Part shown: positions 1 to 10,200 of the stretch, piece by piece
How positions within the stretch are numbered: position 1 is the stretch's first letter
How the letters are laid out: each line of letters opens with the position of its first letter
Source: Corallochytrium limacisporum
Taxonomy: Eukaryota > Opisthokonta
DNA: 24,721 nt
Assembly: GCA_002811645.1 (NCBI GenBank)
Contig: PDIP01000141.1
Span: 1 to 24,721, forward strand
Reading direction: 5' to 3'
Notes under the pieces: model-generated
What the model saw: only the letters and a program-made list of their open reading frames with translations
The model's database searches: none
Told to the model about the DNA's origin: nothing
Translations under genes and position numbers: made by a program

Positions 1-542
1 CGGGAGGGTGAGGGAAGGGAGAGCAGGACCTATCTCTTAGACGTGATCCCCACTACTCGCCACACCGCTGGGTTCATCACTACACTCGAGTGACAGAGCG
101 TGGACCATGTCCCATCTCATCCCCTGATCGAAATGAGAAGGACTCGTTTTTGGAGGAGGGGAATGAACATGCTTCATCATGTCCGCGCAGACGGATTGTT
201 GGTGTGTCACAGGTCAGAAAAGTACCTGCAGAGTGTTATCTCTGGGCTTCCGGGGCTGAAAGTGGGACGATGCGAAACATTCGCTCTGCCCACAACGGAT
301 CCACGAGAAGGGGCGATGAAGGAGACATTGGCTTGCGTGCATGATGGTGGTGGTCGCGCGGAGCAGGCATTGCAGGACTGTGGTCGCTGCATTTGCGAAA
401 CACTCCCGGGGAAGCAGGGGACGGGAACAAACTTTAGATTTCTTGAATTCCATTTTTTTGCATTGGTGTCCGTAGTAGATCGCGTGTATATAATGTCTAT
501 TCTTCTTTTCTAAACCTAACCCATTTTTTTGTTTTTTTATTT

Positions 543-554
543 GGGGGGGGGGGG
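543..554 (+). repeat. Poly-G tract (12 G)
   Basis: Uninterrupted run of 12 G on the + strand, followed by CCCGGG and a purine-rich stretch rich in GGAGG and GGGG blocks. It is one of five long G runs in the window, all in non-coding DNA and all with G on the + strand. Confidence 0.9.
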
Positions 555-1064
555 CCCGGGGAAGAGGGAGAGCGGCCGAAGGAGGAGGTAACGGGCCGGG
601 AAAAAGGAGGGGGGGTGTGGGTTCAACCAGGGCGGATGAGTATCGAATTTGTCTTCGTTCTTCCTGTTGTTTCGCGTTTTGTTTGTTTGGGTGGAGGGCA
701 TCCCCCACGGAAAAAAAAGTGGAAGTGGTGGTGGTGGATCAGCTCTCTTTCCGGCAAGGTTGTTTGGGGTTGGGCGGGTTATTTACGCGCTTTCGGGACA
801 TGGTGTCCCCGGGTGTCATTTTTGAGATTTAAATACTAAATATACTGTATATCTTGGGAGTTATTCTTTACTTGTACGGTATCCGTGAAATGGGCGCGAG
901 AAATTCTCCATCTCCCTGGGAGGGTCAAGGGGAGCGGCGGCGGTTGTGGTGTCTGCGGGCCCTGCTTGCTGGCTGAAGGAGGGCCCCATGTGTCACATCA
1001 CTCTGGCCCCCCTTCCTGCCCACCTGTCCGCGGCCCGGGAACCGCCGCACACTTGCGGTCGACG

Positions 1065-1110
1065 GGAGCAGTGGAGCCGTGGAGCAGTGGAGCCGTGGAG
1101 CCGTGGAGCC
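1065..1110 (+). repeat. 8-bp tandem repeat, about 5.75 copies
   Basis: Successive units read GGAGCAGT or GGAGCCGT, the two variants differing at one base, for five full copies plus a partial GGAGCC. The array is short and not a multiple of three per unit. It lies in non-coding DNA and looks like a minisatellite produced by slippage. Confidence 0.85.
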
Positions 1111-2058
1111 TGCGATGCGGTTGCCGCTTTACTGTCCCTACTCTACTGAGGTGACACGCCCGCATACTTCACAGGCTACTCGACAACGCAGCCCGAGCTG
1201 TAGTCGAGAGCATTCAGTACTTGAAAGCATACAGAGTGAGTGGATAGAGTGCCGAGGTAAACAACCCGTTGTTATCACTACCGGGCGACCCAGCGGGGTT
1301 TTTGGTGAACCAAGGGGAAAGGGGTAAACGCTCCGAATCTGTTCTGATCCACTGGCTAGCTTCAGCGCACAAGCGATCAAACGTCCCAATGGTCGTCTCT
1401 GTATGTTGAGCGTGAGTAACTTCATTATCTGTACAGAAGGTAATGCGGAATTGTCGCAGTCCGAGAACTCTCAACAGCAGAGCCCATTCGCACGCCAAGA
1501 CACACGCACTCGCCGATGCCGATTACCAGAAATCCAAACAAACATGGGGGTGCTACAGGCTTGCTGGAGCACATTGACGGGACTGATTGCAGCAGGGGTT
1601 TAATATTGTAACATTGACAGATGACGACTGTGATAGGGACAAAACCAATAAGATGTACATGTTCGACTTGGGGCGGAAGACACAGAAGGAACTATATGGA
1701 TGGACTAAATGCGTGCATGCAATCTGCTCATGATGGTAGTGGTGTGTACGGCCAGAACGAGGATGTCCGGACGATGCTAGTTATGCATCGTACGATCATA
1801 GAGGATGATTATGTCAAGAGATTACCCTTCCGTCTCCATACACAAGCGGGCGGGTCATTCGTGCGGAGCCCCAAATGTCTGAGGCAGCGACAGAGTTTTG
1901 TTGTGGCGGAGGGTCCCGCAGACAGAATATTCATTGAATCAGCCAAGCAGAACAAGAGGTGGGTGCGCGCGGTGGCACGGTTAGTGTGCCACAGCTGGGC
2001 ACGAATTTCTTTGGGACCCGTTGCACACATATGCTGGGTATTTGAACGGATTATGACA

Positions 2059-2076
2059 TGGTGCTCATAGGCACCA
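2059..2076. repeat. 6-bp perfect inverted repeat upstream of the POP4 TATA box
   Basis: TGGTGC (2059-2064) and GCACCA (2071-2076) are perfect reverse complements around a 6-base loop. The dyad ends 12 bp before the TATA-like element at 2089. It could bind a dimeric regulator or be chance; the stem is short. Confidence 0.35.
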
Positions 2077-2088
2077 GGTATATTAATC

Positions 2089-2096
2089 TATATAAA
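2089..2096 (+). promoter_or_regulatory. TATA-box candidate for POP4
   Basis: TATATAAA lies 101 bp upstream of the POP4 start codon. With the usual spacing of about 30 bp, transcription would start near 2120-2125 and leave a 5' leader of roughly 75 nt. Of the six genes, this is the clearest match to a TATA box at a plausible distance. Function is inferred from sequence and position only. Confidence 0.4.
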
Positions 2097-2196
2097 CCTT
2101 GGAACTGACAAAGAGTATCGAGTTTACAGTTTTGCCAAGGCGTTTCGTACAAGGAAGGAAACGAGATCACAGACATGTGAGCCTCAACAATCCAGG

Positions 2197-2796
2197 ATGA
2201 GCACTGCTAGCACAGCGAAAGAATTTTATACAGACGCAGTCCGCGAAGGCGGTGCTGAGCGTAACCCAGAGGCTGCTGTTGAAGAGAAATTGGTGAACCG
2301 GGTACTGCGAATCAATACCCGCAGGGAGAAAAAACCGAAGTCACTCTCGCGAAGAAAGAAGAGCGAGAAAAGAACTGCGATTCCTCGCATGAACTTTGGC
2401 ATTCCGATCGGAGCGAAGTATTCGGACTACAATGAATTGCGAAGCATGTGGATCATGTACATCAGCGACATTATTGGCTCAAAAATGCATGACATTGACA
2501 CAGTTGGTGCCAAATTCGCTAAGGCTGAACTTTGTGGATGCGTGATGCGTGTGCACGAGTCATCGTGCAGCAGCGTGGTTGGACTAGAGGGCGTATGCTT
2601 GCGAGAGACCCAGAATACATTCATGGTCATGACCAAAACGTCCAAGGTACGCAAGATCGGCAAGAAGGGATCGGTCTTCCAAATTGACTGCGGGCCTGGG
2701 CGCTCGGTGCGGGTCCATGGTGATCGATTCTTGTACCGCACTTCCATGAGGTCCACCAAGAAGTTCAAGGCGGGTGTATCGGGGCGCTTTGCATGA
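2197..2796 (+). CDS. POP4: Ribonuclease P/MRP protein subunit POP4 (Rpp29)
   Basis: A 199-residue protein homologous to the Rpp29/Pop4 subunit of nuclear RNase P and RNase MRP. RNase P removes 5' leaders from pre-tRNA; MRP acts in pre-rRNA processing. In both, Rpp29 binds the catalytic RNA and other subunits. The conserved Sm-like beta-barrel is the C-terminal half, about residues 99-195. It opens with an AELCGCVMRV strand, then VVGLEGVCLRET, a central TKTSKVRKIGKKGSVF strand pair, and ends with VHGDRFLYRTSMRSTKKFKAG, matching the family signature (G-x-R/K-F plus R-S-x-KKFK). The N-terminal half is basic and low in complexity (about residues 40-68, rich in Arg/Lys), as usual for RNA contact. 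Length is close to the human protein (about 220). The start follows a TATA candidate by 101 bp. The gene is intronless and its stop is 73 bp from the stop of the facing PPR-like gene. Confidence 0.9.
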   Translation: MSTASTAKEFYTDAVREGGAERNPEAAVEEKLVNRVLRINTRREKKPKSLSRRKKSEKRTAIPRMNFGIPIGAKYSDYNELRSMWIMYISDIIGSKMHDIDTVGAKFAKAELCGCVMRVHESSCSSVVGLEGVCLRETQNTFMVMTKTSKVRKIGKKGSVFQIDCGPGRSVRVHGDRFLYRTSMRSTKKFKAGVSGRFA

Positions 2797-2869
2797 CATT
2801 TAGACATTGCATGATAAAGAAACTAAGATAATCTATACATTAATACAATTTGAGGAAACGGACCCCCCT
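2797..2869. other. Convergent 3' spacer, POP4 / PPR-like gene
   Basis: Only 73 bp separate the two facing stop codons. The sequence is AT-rich up to about 2860 (ATGATAAAGAAACTAAGATA and similar), then becomes C-rich. With so little room, the two 3' UTRs must overlap each other or run into the opposite coding region unless both transcripts end within a few dozen bases of their stops. Confidence 0.7.
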
Positions 2870-4665
2870 CTAGAAGGGCACCCGATATTCGCGCAGAGCA
2901 TACTCAAGCTTGCTGTGCATGTCGGTGCCCTCTGTCAGAGACAAAAGCATGCTGTTCGTCTCTGCGTTCCGGCCATGCTGTGGACCCGAGCGATTGCGTC
3001 GGTGAGCCACACTGAGCTCGAGGACCGCAACGTACTCTCTGGCTATCTCCGTGGCCAATTTTGGGTCTCGCAGTTCGGCACAGAGGCAAACCAGCTCGTC
3101 AAATGTATCAGGGAATGGCAGCTCGTGGCGCCGAAGGAGTGCTTCTTTCTTCCGTTTCCGCGCAATGATGCGCCGCCGCTTGTCGGTGGCCGTCTCTGCC
3201 TTTTGCGCTGTGTTGGTGATTTCGTCGTGACTGTTGTTGCTCTGCTCGTCCAGACTAAGGCTCATGCGCCGGAGTAGTTGTCGGGCACTCTCATCATCAA
3301 GGCTCGCTCGCGCGTCCTTGGCCCAGGCAGAGAAGAACCCGGGGCTCATCCGCAGACCGGCGTCGTCGTAGAGAGCAACGCAGTAGTCGTAACCCAGAGT
3401 AGGGGTGAGCAGTGTAAGCAGAACGTCCGTTGTTTCGACTTCAAAGCGCTGTCGCAGAGCTTCCACATTGCGCGCATAGGCGGCCTTTTGTTCCCGGTCA
3501 AGACGGTGATCGCGGTTCAAGACCGTCAGCAGTGAGCCGATCACTTGCGGCGAGACAGTGAGTGCACTGAGAATGTCATGAGGCATGGCCTTCATCACTG
3601 CCGGAAAATCACTGTGGTTTCTGTAGTTCAGGGCGCGGATTGCCTCCGCCAAAGAAAAGGAGTCCAGTTCGATACCTTGCTCGCGCATAAAGTCGAACAT
3701 TTCCATGGCTGTGTCAAAGTCACCAACGCTGGTGTAGAACTGTGTGATCAGAGGTGAGGACAGAAAAGTAAGGAGAAACAAATATTAGTATAACCAGTCC
3801 ATGAACCCGTGATAGCAATTATTTCCTGGAAAGTGACACTTACCTTCATGGCCAAGTTACCCACAGCTGTGACGTCGTTCTCCTCGTCAGTAGCTGCCAG
3901 GGCAGTTACCCGTCTCTGCTCCTGTTCTTCCATGGCCTCCTCCATATACTTCCGCACAGTGGCGTGGACCCACGTCGTCCATTGTTCCTTTGTCGGTGGG
4001 TTCACTGCTCGCGGGTAGGGCAGTGCATGCTTGTCGTTGTCTCCATCACTGTTCCCGACATATTCTCGGTCTCGTCCTCCCAGTTTCCGTCCTTGCCTAC
4101 GCTGTCGCATTCCAGACAGCGTTGTTAATCGAAAATACTCTGCAGCCCTGTCTAGCACGGGGACGAGCATGCCCGAAGTGAGCTTGAGGTGCAACGAACG
4201 CCAAAAGAACAGCACGCGCCTCAATAGGTTTGGATGCATGCCAGCCGTCCGACAGGCGTTCAGATGTGCCGCAGCGATATACGAGTTCACAGCGAGGCCG
4301 TAGTCATCCTTCAGTCGCTTTTGGAGCTGCTGTGGTCCAGGAGGTATGAATTTGCGCGCAGTTATCTTCTTGAGGCGCAGGGTAACCGACGTCTGGTCCG
4401 GAAATCGGTCGTAGTAGAAACAAGCTTCCTGATCTTCAGCTTCAGGGCGGTACCGAGCCGTAAAGCATGACTCCAGATCCTTCATGGACATCGATTTCGT
4501 GCTGAAACTGTCTTCAGTGCCAGGACTGGTGTTTTCTGCTGGTGACCTGACCTGTGTCGACAAAAACCGATGGCCGATCCTTGCCGTTGTTATGCAGAGG
4601 ATGGGCAGAATTTGCTGGGATTTACTCGGACGTAAGTGCATCCGGGACAGTCTTAAGCCAAGCAT
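2870..4665 (-). CDS. PPR-like, probably mitochondrial protein (two exons)
   Basis: Two minus-strand exons, 4665-3844 (274 codons) and 3739-2870 (289 codons plus stop), join in phase 0 to give 563 residues. The splice is supported by GTAAGT, a TACTAAT branch site, a pyrimidine tract and CAG, and by continuity of a helical repeat across the junction. Starting at the junction, exon 2 reads FYTSVGDFDTAMEMFDFMRE, then QGIELDSFSLAEAIRAL, the pattern of a pentatricopeptide repeat (paired helices, G-D-x-x-x-A, F-x-x-M-x-x-x-G-I). A second PPR-like helix pair lies about residues 125-175 (NSYIAAAHLNACRTAGMHP). The N-terminus (MLGLRLSRMHLRPSK..., Arg-rich, no acids for about 40 residues) looks like a mitochondrial targeting peptide. 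PPR proteins bind organellar RNA, so a role in mitochondrial RNA maturation or translation is inferred. I see no endonuclease, SMR or DYW domain. Exact identity is unknown. Confidence 0.7.
3740..3843 (-). other. Spliceosomal intron in the PPR-like gene
   Basis: On the minus strand the intron begins AAG|GTAAGTGT (GT at 3843-3842) and ends CACACAG|TTC (AG at 3741-3740). A TACTAAT branch-site match lies at 3790-3784, about 45 nt before the 3' end, and is followed by a long pyrimidine-rich tract. The length is 104 bp, not divisible by three. Reading through keeps the exon 1 frame open only to a stop at about 3748, so retention would truncate the protein. It is the only intron I can support in the window. 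Confidence 0.85.
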
Positions 4666-6162
4666 TCTTGCAGTTATCGTCTATACTTTTCAACTTAGGG
4701 CGTTCACTACAATGGACATGTTTCACTGACTTGAGCTGCGTATTTTTCTAGATCATATTACTAGCTTGTTTCCCAAGTATTCTTCTTCAAAGTAAGACAT
4801 GCCACTGCAAACACGGGCGTGATCTGCCAAATTTTGCAAGCGAACTGGTGGCGCCTTCTCTGTTTTTGAATAGCCCGCGCCGTCGAGCCAAGTCAGCTCT
4901 ACGTTGGAACCCGCTACCCGAATCGGGCCCGCTCCCCACAGGGCCTCAGGGCGAAAACACCCCAATACCACCATAAAACTGAATGCCCTAAATAATCTAA
5001 TTAATTTACTTCACGCAGGAACCAGCTCCACCTTTCCAGGCAAGAACTACTCCCGTTTTCCCACTTTTGGTGAGGACCGCCTTCGAATACTGGGAGTCTA
5101 TTTAATTCCGAACCACTGGCGAACAAAACCCCGTGCATCACTACTTCTGTGCCAATGCCGGCCCGCTCGCTCACTATGAAGCAGCGGTCGTTGCTCTCTA
5201 ACACGGATCAGGTGGGTGATGGTGGCTTCATACATACGTCCAAGGGGTCAAATCCTCACCCTGGCAATCGGCGGTGTGTGTATTCCCCAATACCGCCCCC
5301 CCGGGGCGTTGGAAAGGAGGACACGGATTAACAAGGTTTGCTGACTCCGAAGCCAACAATTTTTCACGCCAGACGGCTGAAGGAATGTTTGCCGGAGCAG
5401 GGGTTTACCTAAAGGGAGCAGGAAGCAAAGGCAACAAAAACCTTGAACCCAACGAAGGGGCCAGGGCAGAAGATTTGCAAGGCACCCAAGACCCTAAAAA
5501 TTTTCCTTTGTGCATTTTTTTTTTCGCTTCGCAAGCAGGACACACTTCCCAGGTTTTCGGCGGAAAGAACCCACCGCTGGTCCGCACCGTAACGATCAGA
5601 CCGCGAACATATCACTCACTACTCCTGACAAACGCCTGTAGAACCTTTGACCAGGCCAAGCAGGGCGACCGGCAGTAGAAAGGGCCGGGAGGGGGGGGGG
5701 AGGGTGGTGGGTGAGGAGAGAGGTGGAATGTCTCCTCACAAAAAGTGGTTCCCTTGGACGGCGGCTTTGCGCGCGGTGTGCTCGAACGGGGCACCGCAGT
5801 CAAAGTCCGTCCCTTTGGTGAAGATAGTGCCTGAGGAGTACGGCTAAAGAGGCCCAAGAGCGGCCACGTAGAGGCCCACCCGTTCTGACCGTGTATCCGT
5901 CACAAAAATGCACGGGGCGTGATTCCCCCTATCTGCTGTCTCATTCGGTTTCGTGGTAACGCAGAAGAGTATGCGCCATGTTTCTCGCTGGCCGGCTACA
6001 ACGATGGCAGCGATGGGTGATGACTGGGATGGTATTTGAACTGTTGATGGAAACGATGAGCCTGCACAGATTGCGTTTCGTTCCAGTGGGGTGAGAGAGA
6101 ACAAAGGGCCCAGAGGACACCAAATCCCTTCTTTCTTTGGAATGTAAAGACACTAAGCCAAC
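4666..6162. other. Divergent intergenic region, PPR-like / Tam-like genes
   Basis: About 1.5 kb between two outward-facing starts, so it must hold both promoters. I find no TATA box at the expected spacing on either side. The Tam-like start is preceded by a pyrimidine-rich TTCTTTCTTT stretch about 30 bp upstream. Contents include a CCCGA-A-TCGGG palindrome near 4917, a short hairpin near 5270-5298 (GGCGGT...ACCGCC), an A/T-rich patch around 5493-5525 and a 10-base G run (5691-5700) in purine-rich sequence. Small overlapping ORFs on both strands look like chance. No RNA gene was recognised. Confidence 0.5.
5691..5700 (+). repeat. Poly-G tract (10 G)
   Basis: Ten G in a row on the + strand, within a longer purine-rich block (about 5680-5730) that holds further GGG triplets. 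Such spacing could form a G-quadruplex in single-stranded DNA. Confidence 0.85.
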
Positions 6163-7131
6163 ATGACAGCCTACAGCGCAGCCATTCAATGGTCCCCCAA
6201 AGTTTACGCGAACTACGCCGGTCCGCGAGCCGTGCCTCTGCACGACCTCCTTGCAGCAGTGCGCCGTTTGCAGGGTGACAAAGTGTTCGATCGGATCGCT
6301 GATGTTGGGTCTGGCACTGGTGCTGCCCTGCAAGGACTGTCCACGCTCTTTGGGCCGGTCAAGTCCATCGACTGCGTGGACACAGACATGAACATGGTTC
6401 AAGCAACCACGACGGCAGCAGATGGAGTGAAAGCGGCACTTGCGACAGACGGAGGACCAGCGGTTACTGATTTGCCGACGATCAGTTCCGCGCAGATGGA
6501 CGCGCACAGTTTCTATCGCGAACCGCCGCAGGGACAGAACGCCAGCTACGACCTAATCTTCTCCAACGCTGTGTTTCATTGGGTCTCAGACCACGCCCGG
6601 CTGATCAGCGGGCTCTGGTCGCGCCTCAGCCCTGGAGGAGTGCTCGCGTTTCAAATGCCGGACACTCGGAAGCAGCCTTCGCATCTACTCATGCTTGAGG
6701 CTGCCAAAAATGTCGGGCAGGGGGACGCCGCGGCGGAGATCGGGTATCCCACAACTCGGATGGACCCGCAGGACTACTACCGCATCTTTAACGACCCGGA
6801 ACTGATTACCCCGAAGTTTGACGCCCTCGAGCTATTTCATGTTGATTATCACCACCTCCTTGATCAGAAATCAGTCGATCCCGAGTCTTTGGCCTCGTCA
6901 GCAGAAGTTCTGCCACAACACTGTGTCCATGGCTGGACCAAAAGCACAGGACTGATGCCTCTGGCACTTGCAATGCAGGAGCGTGGCGGGAACGAGTTGA
7001 AATCGCGATTCGAGCGTGAGTACACACGCCTGCTCTGGCAGGCATACCCACCCATAGACAACACCGACAAGGTCATGTTAACCTACCGCCGGTTCTTTGT
7101 GGCGGCACGGAAGGCGACAAATGCGGCCTAA
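6163..7131 (+). CDS. Trans-aconitate 2-methyltransferase-like SAM methyltransferase
   Basis: A 322-residue class I SAM-dependent methyltransferase closest, by reading, to bacterial Tam, which methylates trans-aconitate, a by-product that inhibits aconitase. The N-terminus has the Tam-like IQWSPKVYANYAGPRAVPLH. Motif I, the SAM-binding loop, is IADVGSGTGAA from about residue 44, followed by an acidic D-x-D at the end of the next strand (CVDTDMNMV). Motif IV/post-II is YDLIFSNAVFHWVSDHARL (about 130-148), then LSPGGVLAFQMPD (about 155-167), a Tam hallmark. The C-terminus reads YPPIDNTDKVMLTYRRFFVAARK, again as in Tam. Bacterial Tam is about 250 residues; the extra length lies mainly in inserts near 85-115 and 220-250. 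I see no targeting peptide, so it is probably cytosolic. It is intronless, and its stop is 107 bp from the stop of the facing RalGAP beta gene. The substrate is inferred, and a related acid could be used. Confidence 0.82.
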   Translation: MTAYSAAIQWSPKVYANYAGPRAVPLHDLLAAVRRLQGDKVFDRIADVGSGTGAALQGLSTLFGPVKSIDCVDTDMNMVQATTTAADGVKAALATDGGPAVTDLPTISSAQMDAHSFYREPPQGQNASYDLIFSNAVFHWVSDHARLISGLWSRLSPGGVLAFQMPDTRKQPSHLLMLEAAKNVGQGDAAAEIGYPTTRMDPQDYYRIFNDPELITPKFDALELFHVDYHHLLDQKSVDPESLASSAEVLPQHCVHGWTKSTGLMPLALAMQERGGNELKSRFEREYTRLLWQAYPPIDNTDKVMLTYRRFFVAARKATNAA

Positions 7132-7238
7132 ACAGATTTTAAGTACGGTAAATGAAATACACACTGCATACTTGAACTCTATTGTCTTACTATCAGAAAT
7201 TCGGCGGATCTTTATGAAGTTTGATGCTCTCGGCAAAT
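7132..7238. other. Convergent 3' spacer, Tam-like / RalGAP beta genes
   Basis: 107 bp of mostly AT-rich sequence between facing stop codons. It includes AAATGAAATACACACTG and a TATTGTCTTACTATCAG stretch. It must supply both 3' ends. No hairpin or separate gene is seen. Confidence 0.6.
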
Positions 7239-10200
7239 TCACCTAAAGAAGTCCTCAAAGAAGTCGGCCATGGCATGCGGCTTCTTGTAGCGCTTCTCGA
7301 GCTCCTCGATCTTCTTCTTGCGCTGGACAATAGCATTACCAGGGTTGTTGTCCAGAAGCAAGCGTTCACGGTTCGCATTGTTGATGAGCGTGAGGCGCAC
7401 CAATGGAGCCAACGACGCCTTGTCCAGAACCATGCCGTGAACTAACGGTCCCACAATCATGCGACTGTCGTTCACGACGTACGGGCCGGTGTTCGAGAGT
7501 TCGATGCGGTACAGACCCTCCCCAAGAGCGTGGATGACAATGACCAGAGTGCGCTGACTGCTCTTCATAGAATTGACGATCTGATTGCGGTCCTCACTGT
7601 CGTCCAGCCATATGACTGCGGCCTTGTCCAATCGCAAAATTCGTTCAAAGACCTTGAGTCGGCGCTGGAGCTGCCGACTACTGCTCTCATCCACAGCCGT
7701 TTGGCGGCCGACGATCGTTGGTACCGCCGTAGTCTGCGTGGCAGATGCCGCAGTCACACCAGTCATGCTCGTAGACGGACTTATTGCCGCAGGCCCCTCG
7801 TCGAGAAGCACGCTTTCATCAATCGAATAGCGCAGATCAGCGTCTCCATCTTCGTCATCCTCAAATTTCAGAGTCGATGCTATCAGCGGATAGGCGTGGA
7901 AGACCATCTCCCGTTCGAAGTCGGCGTAGTACGGGAACAAACAGCGCAGGTAGCGAGGCAAATGGCCACGGTAACCAACATGGGATTCCAAATTCATTGT
8001 CCAGCCGAGGGCTTGCACAAACTCTGCAAATTCGCGGCTTGGTACCTCACACTGCAGCGCGTCCTGGACACTCTGGGTGCCCGAGGACACGTAGAGTATG
8101 GAAGAGGTCAGACACTCACGGTCCGGCATTTCGTCCAGGTCGCGCAAACTCCGCAGAAGCGATCTGTCGCACTTGAGCTCTGACACACGCGGAATGCCGT
8201 TGGATCCCTTCTCCTTGCTCGGTCCAATCATGGATTCATGGAGAAGGCCAAGGTGACTCAGCAGAATACGTCCGACGACGAGGGAATTGCTGCGACGGGT
8301 GCCGTCGACGTCCTCTTCCTCCTCGTCGACATCAAGTGTCGGCGCTGGGCTGGAGACAACGCTCGCGCTCTTGGCAGAAGCTGTGCTCTTCATGCCACCG
8401 AGCTTCAAAGGTCCTAAACTCGTGTCTGGGTCAGTGGCAGCAGCGATCGCGGAGTCCTGCTCACCAACATCCGGAACCGTGTCGGCGCCTTTCGTGGACG
8501 GATCATGCTCTTCCACAACTCCGAAGGCAGTGTCATCCCCGATGCCATCCTGTGGTTGGTCTCCTTCGTTCGTGTGCGTCTGCAGGATAATCTGTCCGGT
8601 CTGTGACATGACGGCGTGTGCATACCGTTTACTATCTTTCATCAAAAACGGGGCCGGTGGAGGCACCAAGAGTCCGGGAGCCTGGTGCTGGACCGCACTG
8701 CGCGCCATGTGAGTATGCAGCTCCCCTTCCATTTCCGCCTGACGATTCATGAGCCCAAAGAATCCTTCCTGCAGACCTGCCCTGCGGTCTGTGGCCGTTC
8801 GCTGCAGCGGTGGAATACACGCCTCTGACCAACAGACAGCGTCCAGCTCATCGGCCCCGTCGTCAAGTTCAGGCAGGTGTGCACCCATGAAATGATCGAA
8901 ACAGTCCGAGGACATTGGGTCTGGACGGACTGCCGGTAGATCACAATGATCGATGCGCAGACGTTCCGGGAGATAGCGCAGTTGTCCAGTCCATCCATGC
9001 TTGCCGCAGGCATCGCGGATGATGACTGTGGCCGCCGGATGATGCCGAACAATGATCTTGGCCGGGGGCAGGTCCGGATCTGGTTTCCCGTCTTCGCCCA
9101 AAGCCTGCTCCTCGACCACATCGCGGAAGTCCGGACGTTCGACAACGGCCAGGATTACTGAAGAGTCAACGACAAAGTATCGAATACGCGCAGCCAATTT
9201 GATCTCTTCCTCCTCGTCTTGAGAATCGACTGCGGCCTTGAGTTGGCTCCGGCGCATGGTTCCACTGGACCGCATGCTCGCGCTCTGACGCAGCGAATTG
9301 CGATAGCCCCCGACCACGACGCTGCCGCTACCCACTGATCCGGAGCCGCTGCCATTGCCCATGATGACACTGCTCTTCGTCCCGCTTGGGCCCGTGCTGC
9401 CACCCATGAGACCGGGTACCGCCAGCAACCCAGCCTCGTCAATGAGTGAGCCCGTGATCGATGGACCGACCGCCGAAGGGAAGTGGCCCAATTGACTAAA
9501 GAGCTTGAGGAACAGACACTCCGCAGCATCTTTCACGCGTCGACTAGGCGGATGCGCCAACTTCTTTTCCTTAGGAACACTTGGGGAGTCTGTGTAGCTT
9601 GTGAGTACTTGGGATTCACGGACTCGGTATTGTGCTGAAGGCTGGCGGAAGGCACCAATACCAATGGCGACGTTTTGGCGCAGCAGCGGACTGCGATCCG
9701 GCCCGGTCCCAGTGCCCCCGCTGGCATTGCGACTGTTTCCCTCTGAAATCTCACCTTCCGTGGAACGCAGGCGACTCGGGCCGCGGGGGCTAATCTTTCC
9801 GTCGCGAGCCAAGCTACGCAGATCGCCTGCGACCCCCTCCGCTACCTGCTGTCCGAACGACGTTAGGGCGCCGAGAGCAGAGTTCAGCTGCAGGCCCGAT
9901 ACTGCGCTGCCTGTCGACCCCTTGGTCGCGACTGAGCCGCCGTTATTCCCTTGCTCGTCGCTGGCGGCGCGCTTAGCGATGACTTCACGCGCTTCCTTTG
10001 CGCTCTGTGGCATGCGGGAACTGCCATGACCGACGCTGTCCGAAGGTACAGCGCCAGCAGAAGTCGGGCTGCCGGGACCTTCCGCACCGCCTTCCGTTAC
10101 AGGCGACTGGGGCGACTGTGCGCCACCCGCAGCCTTCGCGGCCCGTTCTTCCTGTGAGACCGGCACACTTACGGCACCAGAGTTCGTGGACCGGTTATCG

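Larger units (their letters stand above)
1..2088. other. Left intergenic region, no convincing gene
   Basis: About 2.1 kb without an ORF I can assign. Several short ORFs on both strands overlap one another (for example around 90-700 and 1621-2070), and none shows a recognisable domain. One frame is open from base 1 to a TGA at 91-93 and could be the last 30 codons of a gene entering from the left, but this is too short to judge. The stretch contains a 12-base G run (543-554), purine-rich low-complexity sequence (about 555-615), an 8-bp tandem repeat (1065-1110) and an AT-rich patch around 825-880. I saw no tRNA or snRNA signature. Confidence 0.5.

Noticed and set aside
90-708. Overlapping ORFs of 84-164 codons on both strands near the left end
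   Set aside because: They overlap in several frames, run into the poly-G and T-rich tracts, and encode no recognisable motif.
1621-2070. 149-codon + strand ORF between the left repeats and POP4
   Set aside because: No recognisable domain, no helical or hydrophobic pattern, and an open reverse frame over the same bases. It ends just before the POP4 promoter elements and is best treated as chance; a conserved protein hit would reopen it.
4850-4870. U6-like ACAGAGAAG on the minus strand
   Set aside because: Only the short hexamer region matches; the flanking U6 sequence is absent.
4753-4974. 73-codon minus-strand ORF upstream of the PPR-like gene
   Set aside because: The composition is protein-like, but there is no known domain, no promoter, and no splice donor found that would join it to the PPR-like gene, which already has a good targeting-peptide start.
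5195-5285. tRNA-like sequence (GGGGTCAAATCC resembling a B box)
   Set aside because: The T arm lacks the second T and does not pair over 5 bp. No A box or anticodon arm could be placed upstream, and a permuted arrangement did not work either.
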